From: Streptomyces sp. ISL-87
GTDB taxonomy: Bacteria > Actinomycetota > Actinomycetes > Streptomycetales > Streptomycetaceae
Assembly (NCBI RefSeq): GCF_018614095.1
Contig: NZ_JAGGOY010000017.1
Coordinates: 1-64,000 of the forward strand
Direction: 5' to 3'
Length of the DNA stretch: 64,000 bases
Positions within the stretch are counted from its first letter, which is position 1; every line of letters starts with the position of its first letter. The position numbers and the translations under genes were made by a program. Shown here piece by piece: positions 25,824 to 34,735 of this stretch. The notes beneath the pieces were generated by a model. That model worked only from the letters and a program-made list of their open reading frames with translations. It did no database searches and was not told where the DNA came from.

Positions 25824-27650
25824 GTGCCGTATCACGCCTCCCGCCGGACCCTGCTCGCCGCGGCCGCCCTGGCCGCCGCCACGGCCACCGGGGCCGCCTC
25901 CGCCGCCACCGGGGCCTCCGCCGCCACAGGTGCCCGCAGGGCGCCCGGGCCCGACGACCCCGGCTCGGCGGGCCGGGCCGCCCGGCTCGGCGCCCTGGTG
26001 GCCGGGATGAGCCTCGCCGAGAAGGTCGGGCAGCTCTTCGTCTCCCGGGCCTACGGGCATTCGGCAACCGATCCCGACCCGGCGGACGCCGAGCTGAACC
26101 TGGCTCAGTTCGGCGTGCGCACCGCCGCCGAGGTGGTCTCCCGCTACCACCTCGGCGGGGTCATCTACTTCGGCTGGGCCCACAACACCCGTAGCCCGCA
26201 GCAGATCGCCCGGCTGTCCAACGACCTCCAGCGGACGGCCGCCGACACCGGATCCGGCGTCCCGCTGCTGCTGTCCACCGACCAGGAGCACGGCATCGTC
26301 GCGCGGATCGGCAAGCCCGCGACCCTGCTGCCCGGGGCGATGGCGCTGGGGGCGGGCGGCTCCGCGGCCGACGCCCGCCGGGCCGCGCTCATCGCGGGCG
26401 CCGAGCTGGCCGCGATGGGGATCAGGCAGGACTACGCGCCGGTGGCCGACGTGAATGTGAACCCGGCCAATCCGGTGATCGGCGTACGGTCCTTCGGCGC
26501 CGACCCGCGTGCGGTGGCGGTGCTGGCCGCCGCCCAGGTACGCGGCTACCAGCGCGCCGGAGTGGCCGCCACCGCCAAGCACTTCCCCGGCCACGGGGAC
26601 ACCGAGACCGACAGCCATGTCGGGCTGCCGGTGATGCGGCACACCCGGGCCATGTGGGAGGAGCTGGACGAGCCGCCGTTCCGCGCGGCCGTGCGGGCGG
26701 GCGTGGACGCGGTGATGACGGCACACATCGTCTTCCCCGCGCTCGATCCCTCGGGGGACCCGGCGACCCTCTCCCGGCCGATCGTGACCGGCATCCTGCG
26801 CGAACGCCTGGACTTCCGGGGTGTGGTGGTCACCGACGCGCTCGACATGGCCGGGGTCCGCCAGAAGTACGGGGACGACCGGGTCCCGGTGCTGGCCCTG
26901 AAGGCGGGCTGCGACCAGCTGCTGAACGCGCCGGACCTGGCCCTGGCGCAGCGCAGTGTGCTGGCGGCCGTCGAGGCGGGCGAGCTGTCGCAGGAGCGGA
27001 TCGAGGAGTCGGTGCTGCGGATCCTGGAACTCAAGGTCCGCCGGGGCCTGTTCGACTCGCCGTACACGACGGCGGAGCGGGTGGAGGCGACGGCGGGCAC
27101 GGCCGCGCACCTGGCCGCCGCCGACGAGATCGCGGCCCGTACGACGACCCTGCTGGCCAATCCCGTACGGCTGCTGCCGCTGGATCCGGCGACCGCGCCG
27201 CGGCTGCTGGTGACCGGGACAGACCCGGCGTCCCCCAGCGGCACCACGGGGCCGCCCACGGTGGTGCTGGCCCGGGAGCTGACCGCCCTGGGCTGCCGAG
27301 CTACGGCCGTGCCGCCCGCCCGGGCGGTGGCGGCCGCTCCCGGGAACGCGGCGGTCCTGGTGTGCACGTACAACGTCCCGGAGGGCGACAGTCCGCAGCG
27401 GGCACTGGTCGCGGAGCTGGTGGCCACCGGGGTTCCGGTGGTCGCCGTGGCGATCCGCAACCCGTACGACCCGGCCCGGCTGCCGCAGTGCGCGGCGGAG
27501 CTGGCGACGTACTCCTGGACGGATGTGGAACTGCGGGCGGCGGCCCGGGTGATCACCGGGGCGGTACGGCCTTCCGGCCGCCTCCCGGTGCCGGTGCCGG
27601 GCCGCTACCCGCTGGGCCACGGGCTGACGTACGAGGCCGATAAGTACTAG
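25824..27650 (+). CDS. Secreted glycoside hydrolase family 3, probable beta-N-acetylglucosaminidase
   Basis: A 608-residue GH3 enzyme. The N terminus (MPYHASRRTLLAAAALAAATATGAA) has a twin-arginine-like signal peptide. The TIM-barrel domain carries KHFPGHGDTETDSHVGLPV, the Asp/His general acid-base loop found in NagZ-type N-acetylglucosaminidases, and nucleophile Asp in RGVVVTDALDMAGV. A C-terminal alpha/beta domain (about 430-600) follows. The KHFPGHG...DSH motif separates it from beta-glucosidases and suggests GlcNAc release from chitin oligomers or peptidoglycan fragments. TAGGGT ends 7 bases before GTG 25824, so the transcript is probably leaderless. The substrate is inferred from the motif. 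Confidence 0.88.
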   Translation: MPYHASRRTLLAAAALAAATATGAASAATGASAATGARRAPGPDDPGSAGRAARLGALVAGMSLAEKVGQLFVSRAYGHSATDPDPADAELNLAQFGVRTAAEVVSRYHLGGVIYFGWAHNTRSPQQIARLSNDLQRTAADTGSGVPLLLSTDQEHGIVARIGKPATLLPGAMALGAGGSAADARRAALIAGAELAAMGIRQDYAPVADVNVNPANPVIGVRSFGADPRAVAVLAAAQVRGYQRAGVAATAKHFPGHGDTETDSHVGLPVMRHTRAMWEELDEPPFRAAVRAGVDAVMTAHIVFPALDPSGDPATLSRPIVTGILRERLDFRGVVVTDALDMAGVRQKYGDDRVPVLALKAGCDQLLNAPDLALAQRSVLAAVEAGELSQERIEESVLRILELKVRRGLFDSPYTTAERVEATAGTAAHLAAADEIAARTTTLLANPVRLLPLDPATAPRLLVTGTDPASPSGTTGPPTVVLARELTALGCRATAVPPARAVAAAPGNAAVLVCTYNVPEGDSPQRALVAELVATGVPVVAVAIRNPYDPARLPQCAAELATYSWTDVELRAAARVITGAVRPSGRLPVPVPGRYPLGHGLTYEADKY

Positions 27651-27721
27651 ACCGTGCGAGTACTAGACGGTGTACGCCTTCCCGTGGCCCAGGCTGGCTA
27701 CTTGAGAGCTACGTTGCAGAG

Positions 27722-29155
27722 CTACGGGCGCAGCTGCGGCTCGCGCTCAAGGTCCTTCTGGTCGAGCCGCGCGTCCGGCTTCGCGAGCGGCGTCGCCCGG
27801 CCCGCGTCGGAGAGCGCGGCCGCCGGGGCGACCCCGGCCCACTGCAGGATCTTCTGCGTGGCCAGCGCCTTCTCGCCCTCCTGGAGCTTGGCGACGTTGG
27901 CCCCGTGGTTGGCGCCCGGCGCGATCATCACGTAGCTGTCGTGCACCCCGTACCCGAGGTGGAAGGGCTCGGCGCCCCACGGGTCGTTCTGCCCGTACAC
28001 GAACAGCATCTGGTTGGCGTTGTTCCGGACCCAGTTGTCGACATTGGCCATGACTCCCGGCTGGAAGGTCATGGGGATGTCGCGGGGCACGAAGTTGCGC
28101 GGCGGCTGGTAGCCGTAGCGGCTCAGGTTGCCCAGGTGGGGCTGCTTGATGTCGGGCGAGCCGAGCTGCGTGCCCGCCTGGTAGTAGTACGGCGTGTACG
28201 TCTCAAGGCCCTGGTCGGCGTAGGCCGAGAAGCCGGAGATCGCGTCGACCGTGTCCCAGATCTCCTGGTCGGTCGCCGTGGCGGCCGTCGGGATGGAGGC
28301 GCAGTCGGCGAGGAGGCTGTACTGCCAGAAGGCCCACACGTAGTCGAGGACGACCGCCTCGTAGGCCTTGTCGAGGTTGCCCACGGTGGTGAAGGTCCAG
28401 CCGTTCTCGGCGGCGGCGGTGGCGTACTTGGCCTCCAGCGGCACGCGGCGCACGAGCGCCTCGCGCTGCACCGCGTTCAGCTTGTCGCGGCACTCCTTGG
28501 TGCCGACCTTGCCGAAGAACCGGTCGTAGGCCGAGTCCTCCTTGTTGACGACGTCGTTGGGCGCGACGTACGCGACGACACCGTCCATGTCTCGCGGGTA
28601 GAAGCGCTCGTAGTACGTCGCCGTCATACCGCCCTTGCTGCCGCCCGTGGCGAGCCAGTTCTTCTTGTATATCGCCTTCAGGGCGGTGAAGATGCGGTGC
28701 TGGTCGCTGGCGGCCTGCCAGATGTCCAGGTTCGACCAGTTGGCCGGGTCGGGCCGGGAGGGCGTGAAGAATCGATACTCCAGCGACACCTGGTTGCCGT
28801 CGACGATGGTCGTCGGCTCACTGCGGCGCGGGTTGGTGTTGACGTTGTAGCCGGAGGTGAAGAAGACCGTCGGCCGGGAAGTGTCCTTGTGCAGCAGCGT
28901 CAGGCGCTGCGTGAAGGTGCCCTTCCACGGGTTCTTGTGGTCGACGGGCTGGACGTAGTTCAGTACGAAGAAGCGGTACCCGGGGTACGGCTTCTCCTCG
29001 ATCAGACTCATCCCCGGCACGGCGAGAATCTGGTCCTTGATGTCCGGGCCGGCTTCGGGACCGGCGGCGGTGGCCGCCTGAGCCGTGAATCCGGCCGCGC
29101 CCATGGTGCCGATGAGCACCACGAGCGACAGCAGCCATCCGAGCGTCTTGCGCAT
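27722..29155 (-). CDS. Secreted S37 (PS-10 type) tripeptidyl aminopeptidase
   Basis: A 477-residue extracellular serine peptidase of the PS-10/S37 family, an alpha/beta hydrolase that removes tripeptides from N termini in Streptomyces cultures. Residues 1-32 form a Sec signal peptide ending AQAATAA. The nucleophile elbow is WLATGGSKGGMTATYYERFYP (Ser in GGSKGG, about residue 155). A late Asp lies in FVYGQNDPWGAEPFHLG and a His in IAPGANHGANVAKL, which completes the triad. A strong GGGAGGG precedes the ATG. It converges on the GH3 gene across a 71-bp gap that has two AGTACTAGAC direct repeats. Annotation as S28 is an alternative name for related proteins. Confidence 0.88.
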   Translation of the reverse strand: MRKTLGWLLSLVVLIGTMGAAGFTAQAATAAGPEAGPDIKDQILAVPGMSLIEEKPYPGYRFFVLNYVQPVDHKNPWKGTFTQRLTLLHKDTSRPTVFFTSGYNVNTNPRRSEPTTIVDGNQVSLEYRFFTPSRPDPANWSNLDIWQAASDQHRIFTALKAIYKKNWLATGGSKGGMTATYYERFYPRDMDGVVAYVAPNDVVNKEDSAYDRFFGKVGTKECRDKLNAVQREALVRRVPLEAKYATAAAENGWTFTTVGNLDKAYEAVVLDYVWAFWQYSLLADCASIPTAATATDQEIWDTVDAISGFSAYADQGLETYTPYYYQAGTQLGSPDIKQPHLGNLSRYGYQPPRNFVPRDIPMTFQPGVMANVDNWVRNNANQMLFVYGQNDPWGAEPFHLGYGVHDSYVMIAPGANHGANVAKLQEGEKALATQKILQWAGVAPAAALSDAGRATPLAKPDARLDQKDLEREPQLRP

Positions 29156-29239
29156 TAACCCTCCCCTTCAGTTCACTGCGGTGGGCGTGAACCTAGCGGG
29201 GTCAATGCACTGATGACCAGACCTAGTTGGGCCGCTCCG

Positions 29240-29641
29240 TCAGCACAGTATCCAGCCGGATTCGGCCGATCCGGCCCCTACGCTCCCCTTTACATACACG
29301 CAGCGGCTGATCGCGGCGACGCTGACGGGTCCGGCATAACGGGAGAATTGCCCTGAATCGCGGACGGGCACTCCGCCACGCGGCTGGATGCTCACCGACA
29401 TGAAACGGCGCGTGCCGGGGCGCGCGGCGACGGTCATGGCGCACGCGCGGGTACGGCTCTTGTAGACGCGCAGCTCACCCGTCGAGAACGGCAGCGAGGT
29501 GACCAGCCGGCCCTCGCAGGCGCCGGCGGCCGCCTGTGCGGGGGGCGCCATCAGCAGCCCGCCCGCGCAGAACACCAGAGCCGTCGCGAACACCCCGAGG
29601 GACGCCGCCAGTCGGCCGCGCCCGTTGCCTCCGTATCGCAC
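29240..29641 (-). CDS. Small secreted protein with four cysteines
   Basis: A 133-residue exported protein of unknown function. A Sec signal peptide (basic RYGGNGRGR, then a hydrophobic segment, cut near AQA, residue 37) leaves a mature domain of about 95 residues. It contains four Cys (GACEGRL, RACAMTV, ISRCVYV and the terminal Cys of GWILC), enough for two disulfides. The fold is probably a small beta sandwich like those of secreted Streptomyces inhibitors or adhesins, but I recognise no family. The start is GTG 29641 with a GGGGGGACAGG run upstream. It stands alone downstream of the S37 peptidase promoter. Confidence 0.75.
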   Translation of the reverse strand: MRYGGNGRGRLAASLGVFATALVFCAGGLLMAPPAQAAAGACEGRLVTSLPFSTGELRVYKSRTRACAMTVAARPGTRRFMSVSIQPRGGVPVRDSGQFSRYAGPVSVAAISRCVYVKGSVGAGSAESGWILC

Positions 29642-29738
29642 CCTGTCCCCCCATCAGTCGCACACCACACCCGGGCCCCGTACTCACGTACGACGCGCTG
29701 ACCCCCCGAATGGTTGCGGGCAGCAAGGGCATCCGGGG

Positions 29739-29778
29739 GGTCAGCAGGTCAGTAGGTCAGTAGGTCAGTAGGTCAGTA
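29739..29778. repeat. Five tandem copies of an 8-bp unit
   Basis: GGTCAGCA followed by four copies of GGTCAGTA, starting at 29739, 29747, 29755, 29763 and 29771. It lies just downstream of the ABC exporter stop codon, in its 3' untranslated region. Confidence 0.9.
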
Positions 29779-29795
29779 CCGGCCGGTTCGGGATG

Positions 29796-32700
29796 TCAGG
29801 CGGCGGCGTGCTCGTCCTCTCCGACGAAGGTCCGCCACAGCTCGGCGTACCGGCCGCCGCGGGCCAGGAGTTCGGTGTGCGTCCCGTCCTCCACGACCCG
29901 GCCGCGGTCCATCACCACGACGCGGTCGGCACGGGCGGCCGTGGTCAGCCGGTGTGCGACGACCAGGGTGGTGCGCCGGCCCGCGAGCCGGTCGGTGGCC
30001 TGGTTGACCTGCGCCTCGGTGGCCAGGTCGAGCGCGGCGGTGGCCTCGTCGAGCAACAGCACGTCCGGGTCGACGAGTTCGGCGCGGGCCAGCGCGATCA
30101 GCTGACGCTGGCCGGCCGAAAGGTTTCGGCCGCGCTCGGCGACGGTGTGCAGGTAGCCACCGTCCAGCGTGGCGATCATGTCGTGGGCGCCGACCGCGCG
30201 GGCGGCCGCCTCCACCTCGGCGTCGCTCGCGCCCTCCCGCCCGTAGGCGATGGCGTCGCGGACCGTCCCGGGAAAGAGGTACGGCTCCTGGGGGACCACG
30301 CCCAGCCTGTGGCGGTACGCCGTCAGGTCGAGCTCCCGCAGATCGGCGCCGTCGGCGGTGACCCGCCCGGCGGTCGGATCGTAGAACCGGGCCACCAGCT
30401 TGACCAGCGTGGACTTCCCGGCCCCGGTCTCGCCGACGAAGGCGACGGTCTGCCCGGCGGGTATCCGCAGGCTGATTCCGGCCAGCGCCTCCTCCTTCTC
30501 GCCCCGCTCCTCAGCGGTCCCGTAGGCGAAGCGGACGTCCTCGAAGGCGATCTCGCCGCGCAGCCGCGGCACCTCGCGCGGGGTCGCGGACCTCGGGGTG
30601 GTGGTGGGCTCGCGCAACAGCCCCTGGATCCGGCCGAGCGAGACGGTGGCCTGCTGGTAGCCGTCGAAGACCTGGGAGAGCTGCTGGACGGGGGCGAAGA
30701 ACAGGTCGATGTAGAGCAGGTACGCCACCAGGGCGCCGGTGGTCAGGGTGCCGGCCTCCACCCGTCCCGCGCCGACGATCAGCACGGCCGCCGCGGCGCC
30801 CGAGGACAGCAGCTGGACGAAGGGGAAGTAGACGGATATCAGCCACTGGCCGCGCACCCGGGCCTGTCGGTACGAGTCGCTGCGCTCCGCGAAGCGGTCC
30901 GCTCCGACGCGCTCGCGGCGGAAGGCCTGGACGATGCGCAGCCCGGACACGGACTCCTGGAGGTCGGCGTTGACCAGGCTCACCCGGTCGCGGGCGAGCT
31001 CGTACGCGGCGACCGACTTGCGGCGGAACACGATCGTGCCGAGGACCAGCACGGGGAGCGTGGCGAAGACGATCAGCGCGAGCTCGACGTCGAGGACGAG
31101 CAGGGCGATCAGGATCCCGAAGAAGGTGAACACGGACACGACGGCGGTGACGAGCCCGGTCTGCAGGAAGCTCGACAGGGCGTCCACGTCGGTGGTCATC
31201 CGCGTCATGATCTTGCCGGTGAGTTCGCGCTCGTAGTAGTCGAGGCCGAGGCGCTGGAGCTGGGCGAAGATCTTGACGCGAAGGGCGTACAGCACGCGCT
31301 CGCCGGTGCGCCCGGTCATCCGGGTCTCGGCGAACTGCGCGGCCCACTGCGCGACGACGACCGCCAGGGCGAGCGCCGCGGCCACCCACACCGCGCCCAG
31401 GGCGGCCTGCTCCACACCCTTGTCGATGCCGTGCCGGATCAGGATCGGCAGCAGCAGCCCGGCTCCCGCGTCGACGGCGACGAGGCCGAGGCTGATGGCG
31501 AGCGGCGCCCAGAAGCCGCGGAGCAGCCGGCGCAGGTTGTAGCTGTCCTCGGCGGCCGCGGCGCGCGTCTCGTCCACGTCGGGGGTGTCGTCGGCCGGCG
31601 GCAGTGCGGCCACCTGCGCGAGCAGTTCGGGGGTCGCCGGCATTCCGGCGACGGCCCCGGCCATGGAGTGCCCGGCTCCGGGCGCACCGGCGGGGGCGCC
31701 GGCCGCCGCGGCGGGAGCGCTCGTCCCGCCGGCTTTGTCCTTGTCCTGCCTGCGCCAGAGCTCGGGGGTGACGCCGTCGGAGACCCGCCGCTTCGCGTTC
31801 ACCGGCTCGGAGTCGATCTCGGCCTCGAGCTCGATGTCCCGTTCCAAGTCGCGCTCGAACTCGGCCATCGCCGGGGCGTCGGGGGTCCGCGGCGAGCCGG
31901 CCCCGAGGGCGTCGGGGTCGGTCAGCAGCCGCCGGTACAGGGGGGAGGTCCGCTCGAGCTGCTCGTGTGTCCCGATGGCGGAGAGCTTCCCGTGGTCGAG
32001 TACGGCGATCCGGTCGGCCAGGGCGAGCGTGGAGCGGCGGTGGGCGATCAGCAGGGTGGTACGGCCGGCCATGACGGCCCGCAGTGCCTCGTGGATCTCG
32101 TGCTCGACACGGGCGTCCACGGCGGAGGTGGCGTCGTCGAGGAGGAGCAGCCGGGGGTCGGTGAGGATGGCCCGGGCGAGGGCGATGCGCTGGCGCTGGC
32201 CGCCGGAGAGGGTGAGCCCCTGCTCGCCGACCGTGGTGTCGTACCCGGCGGGCAGGGCGTGGATGAAGCCCTCGGCCTGTGCGGCGCGCGCGGCGGCCTC
32301 GATCTGTTCGTCGGTGGCGCCGGGGTGGCCGTAGCCGATGTTGGCGCGGATGGTGTCGGAGAAGAGGAAGGAGTCCTCGGGGACGAGCCCGATCGCGGCG
32401 CGCAGCGAGTCGTACGTCAGCTCGCGCACATCGTGCCCGCCGACGCGGACGGCGCCGTGGTCGACGTCGTAGAAGCGGGGAAGCAGGAGGGAAACGGTGG
32501 ACTTCCCGCTGCCGGACGATCCGACGAGGGCGATGGTCTCCCCCTCGGCTATGGAGAGCGAGAACCCGTCGAGTACGGGCCGCTCGGGGTCGTACCCGAA
32601 CCGGACGTCCTCGAAGTCGACGGTGGCGGGCGCGTCGGAGGGCAGCTCGCGCTCGCCCTCCTCGATGACCGGCTCCGTGTCTATGAGTTCGAAGACCCGC

Positions 32701-33647
32701 TCGACGCCGGCGCGGGCCTGCTGCCCGACGGTGAGCACCATGGCGAGCATGCGCACGGGGCCGACCAGCTGGGCGAGGTAGGTCGAGAAGGCCACGAAGG
32801 TACCCAGGGTCACCTGGCCCTTGGTGGCCATCCAGCCGCCGAGGGCCAGCATGGCGACCTGCCCGAGGGCGGGCACGGCCTGGAGGGCGGGGGTGTACCG
32901 CGAGTTGAGCCGGATGGCCCGCATCCGCCCGGCGAACAGCCGGCGCCCGGCGGCGCGCAGCTTGCCGGTCTCCTGCTCCTCCTGCCCGAAGCCCTTGACG
33001 ACGCGGACGCCGGTCACGGCCCCGTCGACGACGGTCGCGACGGCGGCGGCCTGGCCCTGGGCCCACCAGGTGGCGGGGAAGAGCTTCTTGCGGCTGCGCT
33101 TGGCGATGAACCAGAGGGCGGGGGCCATGAGCAGCGCGACCAGGGTCAGCAGCGGCGACAGCCACACCATGATGCCGAGGGATATCCCGAAGAGGAGGAA
33201 GTTCCCGATGGTCATGGGCAGCATGAAGAGCAGCCCTTGGATGAGCTGGAGGTCGCTGGTGGCCCGCCCGACGACCTGCCCGGTGGACAGCTCGTCCTGC
33301 CGGCGCCCGTCGAGGCGGGCGATGGTGTCGTACATGTCGGTGCGCAGGTCGTGCTGCACGTCGAGGGCGAGCCGGCCGCCGTAGTACCGGCGTATGTACG
33401 TCAGCGCGTAGACGAGGACGGCCGCCCCTATGAGCATGCCCGCCCAAGGCCCCATGGGCTTGGACTTGTCCCCAATGACGTCGTCGAGGATGGTCCTGGT
33501 GACCAGCGGCACGAGCGCCATGACGGCCATGCCGGCCAACGAGGACCCGAGCGCGAGCAGCACATTGGTCTTGTACCGCCAGGTGTAGGCGGCGAGCCGC
33601 CTGCCCCAGCCCTGTTTCTCCCCAGTCGCCGTCTGCGCCGCCGCCAC
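29796..33647 (-). CDS. Fused two-in-one ABC exporter (TMD-NBD-TMD-NBD)
   Basis: A 1283-residue full ABC exporter in a single chain. First half: six-helix membrane domain (about 20-310), Walker A GSSGSGKST near 375, signature LSGGQRQRIALARA near 480, Walker B LLLLDDATSAVD near 500. A charged/Ala-Gly linker (about 575-690) follows. Second half: membrane domain (about 700-1000), Walker A GETGAGKST near 1072, signature LSAGQRQLIALARA, Walker B VLLLDEATAALD. NBD1 has Asp where the catalytic Glu belongs and NBD2 has LSAGQ, so one ATP site is degenerate, as in TmrAB-type heterodimers. The start is GTG 33647 after GGGGAGG. The substrate is unknown. Confidence 0.92.
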   Translation of the reverse strand: MAAAQTATGEKQGWGRRLAAYTWRYKTNVLLALGSSLAGMAVMALVPLVTRTILDDVIGDKSKPMGPWAGMLIGAAVLVYALTYIRRYYGGRLALDVQHDLRTDMYDTIARLDGRRQDELSTGQVVGRATSDLQLIQGLLFMLPMTIGNFLLFGISLGIMVWLSPLLTLVALLMAPALWFIAKRSRKKLFPATWWAQGQAAAVATVVDGAVTGVRVVKGFGQEEQETGKLRAAGRRLFAGRMRAIRLNSRYTPALQAVPALGQVAMLALGGWMATKGQVTLGTFVAFSTYLAQLVGPVRMLAMVLTVGQQARAGVERVFELIDTEPVIEEGERELPSDAPATVDFEDVRFGYDPERPVLDGFSLSIAEGETIALVGSSGSGKSTVSLLLPRFYDVDHGAVRVGGHDVRELTYDSLRAAIGLVPEDSFLFSDTIRANIGYGHPGATDEQIEAAARAAQAEGFIHALPAGYDTTVGEQGLTLSGGQRQRIALARAILTDPRLLLLDDATSAVDARVEHEIHEALRAVMAGRTTLLIAHRRSTLALADRIAVLDHGKLSAIGTHEQLERTSPLYRRLLTDPDALGAGSPRTPDAPAMAEFERDLERDIELEAEIDSEPVNAKRRVSDGVTPELWRRQDKDKAGGTSAPAAAAGAPAGAPGAGHSMAGAVAGMPATPELLAQVAALPPADDTPDVDETRAAAAEDSYNLRRLLRGFWAPLAISLGLVAVDAGAGLLLPILIRHGIDKGVEQAALGAVWVAAALALAVVVAQWAAQFAETRMTGRTGERVLYALRVKIFAQLQRLGLDYYERELTGKIMTRMTTDVDALSSFLQTGLVTAVVSVFTFFGILIALLVLDVELALIVFATLPVLVLGTIVFRRKSVAAYELARDRVSLVNADLQESVSGLRIVQAFRRERVGADRFAERSDSYRQARVRGQWLISVYFPFVQLLSSGAAAAVLIVGAGRVEAGTLTTGALVAYLLYIDLFFAPVQQLSQVFDGYQQATVSLGRIQGLLREPTTTPRSATPREVPRLRGEIAFEDVRFAYGTAEERGEKEEALAGISLRIPAGQTVAFVGETGAGKSTLVKLVARFYDPTAGRVTADGADLRELDLTAYRHRLGVVPQEPYLFPGTVRDAIAYGREGASDAEVEAAARAVGAHDMIATLDGGYLHTVAERGRNLSAGQRQLIALARAELVDPDVLLLDEATAALDLATEAQVNQATDRLAGRRTTLVVAHRLTTAARADRVVVMDRGRVVEDGTHTELLARGGRYAELWRTFVGEDEHAAA

Positions 33648-33804
33648 GTGGTGCCTCCCCGTTCGTCCTGTCCTGCCGGAAGCGCCAACGCTCCGACCGG
33701 CGGATTTCATCCCGCCGCAACAATCGAACGGGTTTCCGCGCAGCGGGGCGAGCCGACCTGGCCCATCCGGGAGACGGGGCCGGGACGGGGCCGAGACGGA
33801 GCCC

Positions 33805-34569
33805 CTAGGAGGCGTCGAACTCGTACTCCAGGACGTAGGCGGAGGCGTCGAGGACCATCTCGTTGACCTCGACCACGCTGCCGTCGGCCGCGAAGGCGGT
33901 CCGCACGACGAGCACGACCGGCGTCCCGGCGGCCAGCCCGAGCCGCGCGGCCTCGTCGGGACTCGGCATCCGCGACCGGACCTCTTCCCGGAACCGGGCG
34001 GGCCCGCGTCCCAGCTCGGCGAGCCGGGCGTAGATCCCGCCGGGGCCGCTGTCGGGCTCCACGATGGGGGTACCGGCGACGAGTGCGGCGTCGAGGTACG
34101 AGGTGGCCACCATGACGGGCTTCCCGTCGAGCAGGAACCGCCGTCGGCGCACACAGGCGGACGCACCGGCCGCCAGCCCGAGCACGGCACCGATGGCACG
34201 GGGAACCGCCTCTTCGGTGACCCCGATGAACTCGACCTCGGGTTCGCGGTCCTCGGTGTCCGCGGCCCAGATGGACCGCCCCTCACCCCACACGTCAGCG
34301 GCGAGCCGCTGAATCCCGCGACGCCGGATGAGCCGGAACTCCCGTACGAAGACCCCGGCGCCCTTGCGCGCTTCGGTCAGTCCCTCGGACTGGAGCACGC
34401 CGAGCGCCTGCCGTGCGGTCATCCGGGCGACGCCGTAGGTAGCCATGAGGTCGTTCTCCCCGGGCAGCCGGTCACCGGGGCCGTACTCGCCTGCCTCGAT
34501 GGCGGCCTTCAGTGCGGCAGCGATGCGCTTGTACTTGGGCTGCTGCCGTGTGGCGCCGTTCCTCGGCAT
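33805..34569 (-). CDS. GntR family regulator with UTRA domain
   Basis: A 254-residue HutC-subfamily GntR regulator. The N-terminal winged helix (YKRIAAALKAAIEAGEYGPGDRLPGENDLMATYGVARMTARQALGVLQSEG) binds DNA. A C-terminal UTRA ligand domain (about 95-250, from EPEVEFIGVTEEAVP to VLEYEFDAS) follows. The start is ATG 34569, which has AGGGAGGACC upstream; an in-frame ATG at 34587 lacks this. It is divergent from an anti-sigma-like ATP-binding protein across a 166-bp region with two identical GACTATCTCTAGAGA sites, probably its own operators. The ligand is unknown. Confidence 0.92.
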   Translation of the reverse strand: MPRNGATRQQPKYKRIAAALKAAIEAGEYGPGDRLPGENDLMATYGVARMTARQALGVLQSEGLTEARKGAGVFVREFRLIRRRGIQRLAADVWGEGRSIWAADTEDREPEVEFIGVTEEAVPRAIGAVLGLAAGASACVRRRRFLLDGKPVMVATSYLDAALVAGTPIVEPDSGPGGIYARLAELGRGPARFREEVRSRMPSPDEAARLGLAAGTPVVLVVRTAFAADGSVVEVNEMVLDASAYVLEYEFDAS

Positions 34570-34654
34570 GCGGTCCTCCCTGATCATCTCTAGTCATCCT
34601 AGGCACCCCATCGCGCCGAAGCGGTGGCGCGCGCGTCCAGTAGGCGACAGGACC

Positions 34655-34669
34655 GACTATCTCTAGAGA
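34655..34669. promoter_or_regulatory. GntR operator copy 1
   Basis: GACTATCTCTAGAGA contains the perfect palindrome TCTCTAGAGA (34660-34669). It lies just upstream of TTGACC (34675-34680), a good -35 element for the plus-strand gene. A degenerate half-site (ATCTCTAG, 34586-34593) is near the gntR start. Confidence 0.75.
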
Positions 34670-34709
34670 AGCCCTTGACCCCGCACGGGGCCGCACGCTT
34701 CACTTGAGG

Positions 34710-34724
34710 GACTATCTCTAGAGA
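34710..34724. promoter_or_regulatory. GntR operator copy 2 overlapping the ribosome site
   Basis: An identical 15-base GACTATCTCTAGAGA, 55 bp from copy 1 centre to centre. Its last bases form part of GAGAGGTG, the only Shine-Dalgarno-like sequence before ATG 34736, so a bound repressor would also cover the transcript start region. Confidence 0.75.
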
Positions 34725-34735
34725 GGTGTTTCCTC

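Noticed and set aside
29214..29228. A DasR-type site (TGACCAGACCTAGTT) near the S37 peptidase promoter
   Set aside because: It keeps only part of the 16-bp dre consensus and lacks dyad symmetry. A dasR link cannot be supported.
29793..33866. A 1357-codon plus-strand frame opposite the ABC exporter
   Set aside because: It is a mirror frame of the exporter; no ribosome site, no recognisable domain.
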